Assembly (NCBI RefSeq): GCF_000153705.1
Contig: NZ_DS022272.1
Span: 757,765-821,764 of the forward strand
DNA from: Fulvimarina pelagi HTCC2506
Lineage (GTDB): Bacteria > Pseudomonadota > Alphaproteobacteria > Rhizobiales > Rhizobiaceae
Direction of reading: 5' to 3'
Length of the DNA: 64,000 nt
Numbering within the stretch: position 1 is the first letter of the stretch; every line of letters starts with the position of its first letter. The notes below the pieces were generated by a model. It ran no database searches, had not been told where the DNA came from, and saw nothing but the letters and a program-made list of their open reading frames with translations. Made by a program: the position numbers and the translations under genes. Shown here piece after piece: positions 7,530-16,224 of this stretch.

Positions 7530-8510
7530 TCATCCCCAGAGTTCGGGCGAGGGCGGCGACATCATGGAATGGGTGTAGTGGATGCCGTGTTGCCGATCCT
7601 TGGCGAGAAGAAGCGGACCGTCGAGATCGACGATGTCAGCTTCCTGCGCTAGCAGCGAAGCTGGCGCCATCGACAGCGAGGTTCCAACCATGCAGCCGAT
7701 CATGATGCCGAACCCGAGTTCGCGCGCCCGCCGCATCATCTTCACCGCTTCGGTAAGCCCGCCGGTCTTATCAAGCTTGAGGTTTACGAAGTCGTATCTA
7801 CCGAGAAGACCTTCGAGATCGGCCGTCGTATGGACCGATTCGTCGGCGCAGAGCGGGACCGGATGCGGCATTTTCGCCAGGATGTCGTCTTTGCCCGCCG
7901 GCAGCGGCTGCTCGATGAGAACCGCCCCGCCACGGGAAGCCTCGAGTATGTGCGGGCTGAGACAGTCCGCATCCCAACCCTCGTTGGCGTCCAGAATCAG
8001 ACGGGCGCCACGCGCTGCCGCGTGGACGGCTCGGATCCGCTCGACATCGTCCTTGGTGCCCATCTTGACCTTCAGGATGTGCCGATCCGCGGCGCGGGCG
8101 GCTGCGGCCATGATGCCGGGCTGATCGAGGCTGATGGTGAAGGCGGTCTCAATCGGACGCGGGAAATGACTGCAGACGTGCGCGCTCACCGGCGTTCCCG
8201 AAAGCTTGGCTTCGAGATCCCACAAGGCACAGTCGAGGGCATTGCGGGCGGCACCAGCCGGAAGTCTTTGCTGGAGTGCATGGCGGTCGAGCCCATTCTC
8301 GAGCTCAGTAGACAGCGACTCGATCGTCGCGCAGACGCTTTCGATAGTCTCGCCATATCGCCCATAGGGGACGCATTCGCCGCGCCCTTTATGGCCTTGG
8401 CTTTGAAGCTCGGCGACGACGACCACCGCCTCGCGCTTCGAGCCGCGCGCGATCCTGAACTCGTTCGCGAGTGGGAAGCGTTCGACTGTGACTGAAACAC
8501 GACTTTCCAT
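7530..8510 (-). CDS. Dipeptide epimerase / N-acetyl-D-Glu racemase-like enolase-superfamily enzyme
   Basis: The 326-residue protein belongs to the muconate-lactonising subgroup of the enolase superfamily. It shows the catalytic KVKMG (KxK) motif, the metal ligands in LDANEGW, IEQPLP and CADES, and the second catalytic lysine in NLKLDKTGG. This pattern is that of L-Ala-D/L-Glu epimerases, which recycle murein peptides, and of DgcA racemases of alphaproteobacteria. No dgcN partner is adjacent, so the substrate stays open. ATG at 8510 is chosen because GGAG lies nine bases upstream, within an earlier in-frame ATG codon. The gene stands alone between dedA and the mla operon. Confidence 0.88.
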   Translation of the reverse strand: MESRVSVTVERFPLANEFRIARGSKREAVVVVAELQSQGHKGRGECVPYGRYGETIESVCATIESLSTELENGLDRHALQQRLPAGAARNALDCALWDLEAKLSGTPVSAHVCSHFPRPIETAFTISLDQPGIMAAAARAADRHILKVKMGTKDDVERIRAVHAAARGARLILDANEGWDADCLSPHILEASRGGAVLIEQPLPAGKDDILAKMPHPVPLCADESVHTTADLEGLLGRYDFVNLKLDKTGGLTEAVKMMRRARELGFGIMIGCMVGTSLSMAPASLLAQEADIVDLDGPLLLAKDRQHGIHYTHSMMSPPSPELWG

Positions 8511-8743
8511 GCGAATTCGCTCCATATCTCGCGTGGGCTCCTGATTTTGCCTTAACAGCCGGTAAACAAAGGAGACTGCGTCCTATAACCTAGGCGTCCG
8601 GATCGAGAGCGCGAGCCTCGGTTGCCGATCGCGGCTCGAACGGCAAGCTTCCTTCAAAGCTCGCGAGTTAAACCGGGCCGAAGCGTCCTATCGAAAGGAT
8701 CGCGAGAAGGGATAGGCGGGCCGAGGGGTTCGCTCGAAGGGGA

Positions 8744-9928
8744 ATGGCGACAGCAACGAGTTCTGAGACAGCTGGCAGGCGGTCATCGGGCGTAACGGCG
8801 CCGAGCCTGCGCGGCGAGCGCCGGGGTGGAACCCTTGTCCTCGAGGCCGCCGGCGATTGGCTCGCCCGCACTATCGGATCGATCGAATCTGATTTGGAGC
8901 GCACGGCCCGCGCCGATCTTGGCGCCGACGTCGCGATGGATCTGTCGCGCGTCGGCCAGATCGATACGGCCGGAGCCTTCGTCCTCGAACGGCTGAAGCG
9001 CGATCTACGTGCAAAGCGCGAACATGTCGAAGTCGAGGGCTTGGCCGAGCGGAACACTGCGCTCTTCGCCGCAGTGGGAAGCGCGATGGATCGAGAGCGC
9101 CCGGTCCGCCAACGCGAGCGCTCAAAGATTTTGACCAATGCCGTCATTGCTGTCGGGTCATTCGTGATCGGTATCAAGGACGAACTCGTCAACGGTCTGA
9201 ACCTGATCGGCGGCGCCATGTACGGGGCTGGAAGCCGAATTTCCGGTCGCACTCAGAGCCGGCCAGCCGCCATCTTCAACCAGATCGATCAGATGGGCGT
9301 GAAGGCGATCCCTATCATCGTCCTCATCACCTTCCTGGTCGGCGGGATCATCGCGCAACAGGGCGCGTTTCAGCTACGGCGCTATGGCGGCGAGGTCTAT
9401 GCGGTCAATCTGATCAGCATTCTCGTCCTGCGCGAGATAGGAGTTCTGCTCGCCGCGATCATGATCGCTGGTCGCTCTGGCAGTGCGATCTGCGCCGAAA
9501 TCGGCTCAATGAAGATGCGCGAGGAGGTGGATGCCCTCCATGTGATTGGCCTCAACCCGATCGGCGTGCTTGTCTTTCCGCGCTTGGTCGCGCTGTCGAT
9601 CGCGCTGCCGCTTCTCACCGTCATCGCCAATCTTGCCGCGCTCGTAGGCGGTGCGATCACGCTGCGCATCTATTCCGATATCTCGTTTCTGAACTTCCTT
9701 CAGGGGCTGCAGCAGTCGATCGATTTGTTTACAGTGTTTTCGGGGCTTTTGAAGGCGCCGTTCATGGCGATCCTCATCGGTCTGGTGGCCGCGAACGAAG
9801 GCATGAAGGTCGGAGGGAGCGCGGAGAGTCTGGGCCTGCGCGTAACCGCTGCAGTGGTCAAATCGATCTTTCTGGTGATCGTAATGGACGGCCTGTTCGC
9901 AATTTTTTACGCCTCGATCGGACTTTAA
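8744..9928 (+). CDS. mlaE: STAS-MlaE fusion: ABC lipid-transport permease
   Basis: The 394-residue protein carries an N-terminal STAS-like domain (about residues 20-115; LGADVAMDLSRVGQIDTAGAFVL) fused to an MlaE/YrbE permease. Permease motifs include LITFLVGGIIAQQG, LREIGVLLAAIMIAGRSGSAICAEIGSMKMREEVDAL and the GLNPIGVLVFPR turn. In enterobacteria the STAS function is a separate protein, MlaB; here it is in the same chain. Together with the downstream ATPase and MCE protein it would form the inner-membrane complex moving phospholipids across the periplasm. GAAGGGGA directly precedes the ATG. The next gene begins three bases after the stop. Confidence 0.94.
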   Translation: MATATSSETAGRRSSGVTAPSLRGERRGGTLVLEAAGDWLARTIGSIESDLERTARADLGADVAMDLSRVGQIDTAGAFVLERLKRDLRAKREHVEVEGLAERNTALFAAVGSAMDRERPVRQRERSKILTNAVIAVGSFVIGIKDELVNGLNLIGGAMYGAGSRISGRTQSRPAAIFNQIDQMGVKAIPIIVLITFLVGGIIAQQGAFQLRRYGGEVYAVNLISILVLREIGVLLAAIMIAGRSGSAICAEIGSMKMREEVDALHVIGLNPIGVLVFPRLVALSIALPLLTVIANLAALVGGAITLRIYSDISFLNFLQGLQQSIDLFTVFSGLLKAPFMAILIGLVAANEGMKVGGSAESLGLRVTAAVVKSIFLVIVMDGLFAIFYASIGL

Positions 9929-9931
9929 GCG

Positions 9932-10801
9932 ATGCATGCGGAGGGAACCATTCCGGTGGAAAATGCCCGCCTTTCCAGCGCCGCAACGCGCGACGAGAGC
10001 GGCAAGGAAGTGTTCATCCGAGCCCGCGGCGTCACGGTCCGCTTCGGCGCAAAGACGATCCTCGAAAATCTCGATCTCGACGTCAGGCGCGGCGAAATCA
10101 TGGGGTTTGTCGGCCCGTCCGGCACCGGTAAGTCCGTGCTGCTGCGCACCATCCTCGGCCTTAATCAGAAGCAGGCCGGCACGATCGAGGTGTTCGGCGT
10201 CGACTACGAGAATGCAAACGACCGCGACCGTCTCGCCGTCGAGCGGCGGTGGGGTGTGCTCTTCCAGCACGGCGCGCTGTTTTCGTCTCTGACGGTGCTC
10301 GAGAACATCCAGGTACCGATGCGCGAATATCTTCGGCTTTCGCCCAAGCTGATGGACGAACTCGCACGCCTGAAGATCGACCTCGTGGGGCTCGCACAGG
10401 ATGCGGCCGACAAGTATCCGTCCGAACTCTCCGGCGGCATGATCAAGCGCGCGGCCCTCGCGCGCGCCCTATCGCTCGATCCAGACATCGTTTTTCTCGA
10501 CGAGCCGACCTCCGGCCTCGACCCCATCGGTGCGGCCGACTTCGACGAACTCATCATGACCCTGCGGGATACTCTGGGTCTCAGCGTCTATATGGTCACG
10601 CACGACCTCGACAGCCTTTTCCAGGCCTGCGACCGCATTGCTGTGTTAGGTGACAGGAAGGTTCTGGTCGAAGGTCCGCTCTCGACCATGCTCGAATACG
10701 ACCATCCTTGGGTCAAATCCTACTTTCACGGCAAGCGCGCCCGGACTGTCGTACACAACGGCAAGAGCGTCGTGCAATCCAAGCCGAACGGAGCCGGTTG
10801 A
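9932..10801 (+). CDS. mlaF: MlaF-type ABC ATPase
   Basis: The 289-residue ATPase drives the lipid transporter encoded around it. All ATP-site motifs are present: Walker A GPSGTGKS, Q-loop LFQHGALF, the LSGGM signature, Walker B IVFLDEPT with the Glu, and the switch His in VTHDLDS. The LFQHGALFSSLTVLENI stretch and GGMIKRAALARAL are typical of MlaF/MKL-type ATPases. It has an N-terminal extension of about 25 residues before the core. Its stop overlaps the MCE gene's ATG by one base (TGATG), suggesting coupled synthesis. Confidence 0.95.
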   Translation: MHAEGTIPVENARLSSAATRDESGKEVFIRARGVTVRFGAKTILENLDLDVRRGEIMGFVGPSGTGKSVLLRTILGLNQKQAGTIEVFGVDYENANDRDRLAVERRWGVLFQHGALFSSLTVLENIQVPMREYLRLSPKLMDELARLKIDLVGLAQDAADKYPSELSGGMIKRAALARALSLDPDIVFLDEPTSGLDPIGAADFDELIMTLRDTLGLSVYMVTHDLDSLFQACDRIAVLGDRKVLVEGPLSTMLEYDHPWVKSYFHGKRARTVVHNGKSVVQSKPNGAG

Positions 10802-13617
10802 TGGAAACGAAAGCCAACTATGTCCGCGTCGGGATCTTCACGATCACCGTTCTCGCCCTCGCATTCGGCTTCGTCTACTGGTCGGTGCTTGCAACGCAGA
10901 GCACGACGCGCGTGCCGCTTCTGGTGCGTATTACCGGTTCGGTGACGGGTCTCCAGCAGGGAAGTCAGGTCCAGTTCAACGGTCTTCCCGTCGGCTCGGT
11001 CCAGAGTCTCGAGCTCGATCCCAACAATCCGAGGGTGGTGATCGCGTCGACTACGGTCGAGCCGGGCCTGCCTATTTCGGAGTCTACCGATGCGAACCTC
11101 GTCGCGAACCCGCTGACCGGCTACAGCTATATCGAGCTTCGCGGTGGTCAGATCGATCAGGAGAGCTTGCTCGAGCAGGCCCAGGAACAGGGAACGATCG
11201 CGGTCATCACAGCATCGCCTTCTGAGGTGACCGACATCCTGCAGACAGCACGCGACATTGCCGAGCGCGCCAACAACATCATGACTCAATTCGAGAACGT
11301 GGTCGGTACGGTCGGGCCCTCAGTCGAAGCCAGCGCCCAGAATATCACCGATATCACCGGCAACGTCTCGGCCTTTACCGACTCTTTGGCCGATAACACC
11401 GACGACATCGACCTCTTCATCGCCCGCCTGACCGATCTCGCCGAAAGTGCGAACACGGTTGCTCAGCGTCTTCCCGACGCGATCGGAAACGTTCAAGCGA
11501 TTTTGGACGCGGTGGATCCGGCACAGATCAGCACGATCATCGACAATGTCAGCGCTACTTCGGTGTCCATCCGGGATGGCGCGGAGAACCTCACCGCAGT
11601 GACCGAAGCGGTCCAGTCCGCGGCGGCCGGGGTCAGCCAGATTGGCGAGACGATCCAGCGCAATGCCGACGGCATCGACGCCTTCATCGGCAATCTCGGC
11701 CCGCTCTCACAGACCGCGACTTCCGTTGCGCGACAGCTGGATACGACCGTTTCCTCCGCAAACGAGATTTTCGCGGCCGTCGATCCGCAGCAGGTCTCCG
11801 ACACCCTGTCAGGCGTATCCGCTACCGCCAGCAATCTTGCCGCAGTTTCCGAAACGGTCAGCAATCAGCGCGAATCCATCGAGTCGGCCATTACCAGCGC
11901 TTCGAACACGATGCAGAATATCGATACCGTGACCGGAACCATCGCCAACCGCACCGAACAGATAGACGCTCTCCTGTCCCGCCTCGACCCGATCTCGGAA
12001 AGCATCGGCACGCTGTCGACGCAGCTCACCGACACGGCCTCGCGCATTGGCGAAGTCGTCTCTTCCGTCGAACCGGACACCGTCTCTGATACGCTCGTTG
12101 GCCTTTCTTCTACCGCGTCGAATCTCTCAGCGATCACCGACACTATCTCGAATGCACGGGACGCTATCACCGAATTCCTTTCACGCGCTTCGAACGCGGC
12201 GGCGGACGTAAATCGGGTGACGACGACGATCGCGTCCCGCTCCGAGGCGCTCGGAAAAGCTCTCGATCGAATCGATCCCATTACCGCCTCGGCGGTGACG
12301 GCCGCGGACAATCTCAGCCAGACTGGCGAGCGGGCAAACCAGCTTCTCGCGGGTATCGACCCTCAGCAGGTTTCCGAAACGGTCGACGGCCTCTCGTCGA
12401 CGGCCCAGAACCTGTCGGCGGTTAGCGAAACGGTTGTCGCCGAGCGCGAGGCTATTCAGAGCGCGATCACCGGCGCATCGAACACGCTCCAAAACGTCAG
12501 CGCGGTCAGCGACACGATCGCCGCCCGGCGCGATCAGATCGATACGCTACTGTCCCGCCTCGATCCAATCTCGCAATCGGTCCAGAATGCCAGCGGCGCC
12601 ATCGAAACGACGGCGAACCAAGCCCGCGAGGTCATCGCTGCAGTCGATCCAGAGGCGGTTTCGAACACGGTCGACAGCCTCTCCTCGACGGCCGAGAACC
12701 TTTCGGCGGTGAGCGATACGGTCGCCCAACAGCGGGAGCAGATATCGACGGCGATTTCGGGCGCGTCGAACCTCATCCAGAACGTCAACCGGATCTCGAC
12801 TACGATCGCCAATCGTGGTGAGGAGATCGACGCAGCGCTCGCCAATATCCGGCCGATAACCGACTCGCTTCGCGACGCAAGCGCACGTCTTTCGGGCACG
12901 GTGGATAAGGCGGGCAATTTCATCGATCGGATCGATACCGACCAACTGAACCGTTCGATCGATCAGGTCGGTAATCTCGCCGAAACGATCGGGTCCAAAT
13001 CGGATACGATCGATTCCATCATTGATGGCGTCGATACGGCCGTTGGCTCCCTGACCACGGCCCTCAACGGTTTCGACCAGACCCGGCGGCAGATCGACAG
13101 CATCCTGAACGAGGTCGAGCCGCAACTCGTCAACAATGCGGTTAGCAATGTCTCCAGCGCAACGAACAACATCGCGAGGGCAGCCGACAGCATCGGTCGG
13201 GTGGGCGACATCATCAACAAACGCCAGGACGAGATCGACGAGATCCTGACCAATGCCAACATCACCAGCAGGCAGGTGGCGGCCGCTTCCGGCAAGCTCG
13301 ACACGGTGATCACGTCCGTCAACGGGCTGCTCAGCGGCAGCGATGCTGGTCGGCCGCTCGGCGTCGAGGTGACGGAGGCGTTGCGAGCTATCCGCGATAC
13401 CGCGCAATCGGTTCAGGGTCAGGTCGGGCCGCTTTCGGCAAATCTTCAGAATTTCTCCGATTCGACGCGGCGCGAGGTTCAGTCGCTTGCCCGGCAGCTG
13501 AATCAGACAGTCGAGCGCATCGGCCGTGCGGTGGACGACATCGCCGACGATCCGAGCCAGGTCATCTTTGGAGGCGAGTCGAACGTTCGAACTTACGACG
13601 GTCGCAGGCGTCGCTGA
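10801..13617 (+). CDS. Giant MlaD-like MCE protein with long repeat-built helical tail
   Basis: The protein has 938 residues, far longer than ordinary MlaD (about 150-300). Residues about 8-28 form a membrane anchor. Residues about 38-120 form one MCE domain (VRITGSVTGLQQGSQVQFNG, then the GYSYIELRGG strand). The rest is Ser/Thr/Asn/Ala-rich helical sequence without further MCE domains. Its central part is four tandem repeats of exactly 96 residues (residues 328-711), flanked by weaker copies. Long helical tails behind MCE domains form channels or needles spanning the periplasm in PqiB and mycobacterial Mce systems. A similar structural role is inferred here. The start overlaps the mlaF stop. 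It is the third gene of the operon, and an outer-membrane-type lipoprotein gene follows. Confidence 0.92.
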   Translation: METKANYVRVGIFTITVLALAFGFVYWSVLATQSTTRVPLLVRITGSVTGLQQGSQVQFNGLPVGSVQSLELDPNNPRVVIASTTVEPGLPISESTDANLVANPLTGYSYIELRGGQIDQESLLEQAQEQGTIAVITASPSEVTDILQTARDIAERANNIMTQFENVVGTVGPSVEASAQNITDITGNVSAFTDSLADNTDDIDLFIARLTDLAESANTVAQRLPDAIGNVQAILDAVDPAQISTIIDNVSATSVSIRDGAENLTAVTEAVQSAAAGVSQIGETIQRNADGIDAFIGNLGPLSQTATSVARQLDTTVSSANEIFAAVDPQQVSDTLSGVSATASNLAAVSETVSNQRESIESAITSASNTMQNIDTVTGTIANRTEQIDALLSRLDPISESIGTLSTQLTDTASRIGEVVSSVEPDTVSDTLVGLSSTASNLSAITDTISNARDAITEFLSRASNAAADVNRVTTTIASRSEALGKALDRIDPITASAVTAADNLSQTGERANQLLAGIDPQQVSETVDGLSSTAQNLSAVSETVVAEREAIQSAITGASNTLQNVSAVSDTIAARRDQIDTLLSRLDPISQSVQNASGAIETTANQAREVIAAVDPEAVSNTVDSLSSTAENLSAVSDTVAQQREQISTAISGASNLIQNVNRISTTIANRGEEIDAALANIRPITDSLRDASARLSGTVDKAGNFIDRIDTDQLNRSIDQVGNLAETIGSKSDTIDSIIDGVDTAVGSLTTALNGFDQTRRQIDSILNEVEPQLVNNAVSNVSSATNNIARAADSIGRVGDIINKRQDEIDEILTNANITSRQVAAASGKLDTVITSVNGLLSGSDAGRPLGVEVTEALRAIRDTAQSVQGQVGPLSANLQNFSDSTRREVQSLARQLNQTVERIGRAVDDIADDPSQVIFGGESNVRTYDGRRRR
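11782..12933 (+). repeat. Four 288-bp tandem repeats inside the MCE gene
   Basis: Units run 11782-12069, 12070-12357, 12358-12645 and 12646-12933, each exactly 96 codons. Shared landmarks at the same position in each unit are the opening DP or EP, SSTA.NLSA or a variant near residue 14, an R.. .I motif near 30, SN near 41, TIA.R near 53 and DPI or RPI near 69. The units are diverged at the DNA level. A shorter related unit (89 codons) precedes them and a degenerate one follows. Confidence 0.9.
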
Positions 13618-13790
13618 TCGGCAACACTGTGGCATAGCTCTCGCGGTAGGGCGTGAAAGCCGATCGCGACTGCCTTAAGACTGTGTGTGCGTGGACCGGC
13701 TTAGCGAAGAGGTGAGGCCCATGTACCGTTCAGGTCGCACGGATTGAAGCCGACCCGGAATTTCAATCGGGTTGTTTCGAGGGAAACGGC

Positions 13791-14372
13791 ATGATGCGCG
13801 TTTCGCGACTGATCGTTCTGGCGGCGACGCTTCTTGGGATTGGGGCATGCACGCCGCCTCTCGAAACTTTCGAGATCTCGGCTCCGCCGCTGGGACGTCC
13901 TGCGCCAGGAGCGACCCGTGCACAGCTGCTGATACCTGAGCCTACGGCGATCAAGACGATCGATTCGGAACGGATCGTCGTGAAGCCGACGCCCTATTCG
14001 GTCGAATATCTCGCCGACAGCCAGTGGAGCGACCGTCTTCCACGGATGGTGCAACTGCGGCTCCTACAAGCCTTTGAGAACACCGGACAGGTCGGTGCAG
14101 TAGGTGTGCCGGGCCAGGGCCTCGCGATCGACTACCAGATCATCCTCGAGATCCGCCGTTTCGAGGTGGATGTGGTCAACGAACGACAAGCCGTCATCGA
14201 GATTTCGGTGAAGGCGCTCGACGACCGGAACGGGACGGTCCGTCGCACGCAGATATTCACTGGACGTGCACCCGTTGCCGGAAGCGGGAATTCCGCTTTC
14301 GTCGCAGCGATTGATCGTGCCTTCGACCAGGTCTCCTCCGAAATCGTCGCCTGGACGCTCGCATTGGTCTGA
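13791..14372 (+). CDS. ABC-transport auxiliary lipoprotein (PqiC-like)
   Basis: The 193-residue product has a lipoprotein signal with lipobox LGIGAC (Cys about residue 20). It then shows the pattern of the ABC-type transport auxiliary (PqiC/DUF330) family: YSVEYLADSQWSDRLPRMVQLRLLQAFENTG, and later LEIRRFEVD and an amphipathic C-terminus. PqiC forms an outer-membrane partner for long MCE proteins, so this one would dock the tail of the 938-residue MCE protein to the outer membrane. GAGG lies eight bases before the ATG. It lies 173 bases after the MCE gene and 11 bases before the cobalamin gene. Confidence 0.88.
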   Translation: MMRVSRLIVLAATLLGIGACTPPLETFEISAPPLGRPAPGATRAQLLIPEPTAIKTIDSERIVVKPTPYSVEYLADSQWSDRLPRMVQLRLLQAFENTGQVGAVGVPGQGLAIDYQIILEIRRFEVDVVNERQAVIEISVKALDDRNGTVRRTQIFTGRAPVAGSGNSAFVAAIDRAFDQVSSEIVAWTLALV

Positions 14373-14383
14373 GGCCGTTCTTA

Positions 14384-14920
14384 ATGGCCTCCGACAGGTT
14401 CGACATTCTCTTCGTTCTGGGTGGTGCCCGCTCCGGCAAGAGCGCCTATGCCGAAATGCGCGCCCGGCAGACTGGTCTCGACCCCATCTATCTCGCAACC
14501 GCGCAGGCCCTCGACGAAGAAATGCGCGATCGGGTGGCGCGGCATCGGGAGGATCGCGCCTCGGACGGGTGGAAGACGATCGAAGAACCGCTGGCGCTCA
14601 CCGAAGCGATCGGCGCCGAGACTGATCGGAGCCGCGTTCTCCTCGTCGACTGCCTGACCCTCTGGGTGAGCAACCTGATGTTGGCGGAACGCGACATTCC
14701 GAACGAGATCGAACGCCTTATCAGCCGCCTACGCAAAGGGCCACCCGGGCCGATCGTGTTCGTCTCCAACGAGACCGGCCTCGGCATCGTGCCGGACAAT
14801 GCGATGGCGCGCGCTTTTCGCGATCATGCCGGCCGGCTCAACCAACGCATCGCGGCGATGGCCGACGAAGTGGTTTTCGTCGCCGCGGGTCTGCCGCTCG
14901 TGCTCAAGACAGCGCGCTAG
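14384..14920 (+). CDS. cobP: Adenosylcobinamide kinase / guanylyltransferase
   Basis: This 178-residue bifunctional enzyme phosphorylates adenosylcobinamide and then transfers GMP to it, late steps in cobalamin assembly. The P-loop is GGARSGKS near residue 13, followed by the YLATAQALDEEM and HREDR motifs carrying the guanylylated His, then VDCLTLWVSNL and FVSNETGLGIVP. Length matches CobU/CobP. GAGG precedes the ATG by nine bases. It starts 11 bases after the lipoprotein gene, so it may be read from the lipid-transport transcript. No cobalamin riboswitch could be found upstream. Confidence 0.94.
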   Translation: MASDRFDILFVLGGARSGKSAYAEMRARQTGLDPIYLATAQALDEEMRDRVARHREDRASDGWKTIEEPLALTEAIGAETDRSRVLLVDCLTLWVSNLMLAERDIPNEIERLISRLRKGPPGPIVFVSNETGLGIVPDNAMARAFRDHAGRLNQRIAAMADEVVFVAAGLPLVLKTAR

Positions 14921-15095
14921 GACAGTTCCTTCGCTTCCAATACGCCCGCGGATGCTGCACCGCAGCGCCGTTTTACACTTACCTTCAAGCCGACCCGCGA
15001 AATATAAACGGGAATCATACCGTCCCGTTGCTTGGTTCTACGGGGTCGTCGGTGGGCCGGCTCCGCCTGCTGCAAACTGCAACGTAAAGGCCCCG

Positions 15096-15515
15096 ATGCC
15101 GATCAGGATCGAACCCGTAGACATGAATGATCTGGAGACGCGTACCAATCTGGTACGTCCCTTCACCGAGCCATCGGTCGCGAAGCGGTTCGCCTATTCG
15201 CCGGTTTATTTCGGTTTCGCGCTGATCGACGCCGACGGCGCGGATGGCGGGATCGCCGGCCAGCTCTACTGGGACTGGATGGTCATCGAGAACATAAGCG
15301 TGCCCGCGCGCTGGCGTGGCCTCGGACTTGGGAAAGCGTTGATCGAGACGGCGGAAACTCAAGCCCGCGAAGCTGAATGCGTCGGGGCCTGGGTGTCCAC
15401 CTATTCGTTCCAGTCGCCCGGTTTCTATCTCTCAATGGGCTATTCGATCTTCGGTCGCCTGCCGTCTTATCCCGGCAATCAGGAGCGGTTATTCCTCTCC
15501 AAGCTTTTCGGTTAG
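15096..15515 (+). CDS. GNAT-family N-acetyltransferase
   Basis: The 139-residue protein has the acetyl-CoA-binding motif A of GNAT enzymes, VPARWRGLGLGKALIE (about residues 69-84), with the motif B region YSFQSPGFYLSMGYSIFG behind it. The substrate cannot be told from sequence. AAAGG lies six bases before the ATG. It sits between cobP and cobO on the same strand, with gaps of 175 and 31 bases, but nothing in it suggests a cobalamin role. Translation upstream of this ATG in the same frame is not protein-like. Confidence 0.85.
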   Translation: MPIRIEPVDMNDLETRTNLVRPFTEPSVAKRFAYSPVYFGFALIDADGADGGIAGQLYWDWMVIENISVPARWRGLGLGKALIETAETQAREAECVGAWVSTYSFQSPGFYLSMGYSIFGRLPSYPGNQERLFLSKLFG

Positions 15516-15546
15516 TCTCGAGCGCCAAGAAGGAAGGGGCGAATCG

Positions 15547-16185
15547 ATGGCCGAAAAATCCAAGATTACCGATGGTATGAGCGATGACGAGCTCAACGCC
15601 CGGCATGCCGAGAAAATGAAGAAAAAGAAGGCGGCCCGCGACAAGATCGTTGCGACGAAGACCGTCGAAAAAGGCCTCGTCATCGTTCACACCGGCAAGG
15701 GCAAGGGAAAGTCGACGGCCGGCTTCGGCCTCGTCTTCCGCGCCCTCGGCAACGGCATGAAGGTCGGTATCGTCCAGTTCGTGAAGGGTAAGTGGGAAAC
15801 CGGCGAGCGCGTCGCCCTGGAGAAGTTCTCCGACCAGATCACCATCACCGCCATGGGCGACGGCTTCACCTGGGAGACCCAGGATCGCCAGCGCGACATC
15901 GAGGCCGCGCGCCAGGCTTGGGAGCGGGCGAAAGAGATGATCATGGACGAGGAGCACGATCTCGTCCTTCTCGACGAACTCAACATCGTCCTCCGATACG
16001 ACTATCTCGACCTGAATGAGATCATCGAGGTTTTGAAGGCCAAGCCCGAGATGAAGCACGTCGTCGTCACTGGCCGGAACGCGAAGGACGAACTCGTCGA
16101 TTTCGCCGACCTCGTCACCGAAATGACCATGATCAAGCACCCCTTCCGCTCTGGCGTGAAGGCGCAGAAGGGCATCGAGTTCTGA
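15547..16185 (+). CDS. cobO: Cob(I)yrinic acid a,c-diamide adenosyltransferase
   Basis: This 212-residue enzyme attaches the 5'-deoxyadenosyl group to reduced corrinoid. It has the CobA/CobO P-loop HTGKGKGKST (about residues 48-57), the FVKGKWETGE and GDGFTWETQD motifs, and LLDELNIVLRYDYL with the Walker B acidic pair. A lysine-rich N-terminal helix is usual for CobO. GGAAGGGG lies ahead of the ATG. With cobP upstream it gives two late steps of the cobalamin pathway; the rest of the pathway is not in this window. Confidence 0.95.
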   Translation: MAEKSKITDGMSDDELNARHAEKMKKKKAARDKIVATKTVEKGLVIVHTGKGKGKSTAGFGLVFRALGNGMKVGIVQFVKGKWETGERVALEKFSDQITITAMGDGFTWETQDRQRDIEAARQAWERAKEMIMDEEHDLVLLDELNIVLRYDYLDLNEIIEVLKAKPEMKHVVVTGRNAKDELVDFADLVTEMTMIKHPFRSGVKAQKGIEF

Positions 16186-16224
16186 GGCTTCGCTACTTGG
16201 CCTTCGATCGTGCGGAGTCCTCGA

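Noticed and set aside
11782-12933. Regular repeats that might suggest a CRISPR-like array
   Set aside because: The period is 288 bp, units are diverged and coding, and there are no short identical repeats with unique spacers.
12547-13635. A 362-codon - strand frame opposite the MCE gene
   Set aside because: It is a shadow of the repetitive MCE coding sequence; its apparent repeats merely mirror the 96-residue units.
14921-15095. Possible cobalamin riboswitch near the cob genes
   Set aside because: No B12-box-like sequence was seen; only a weak 7-bp hairpin (15007-15029) is present.
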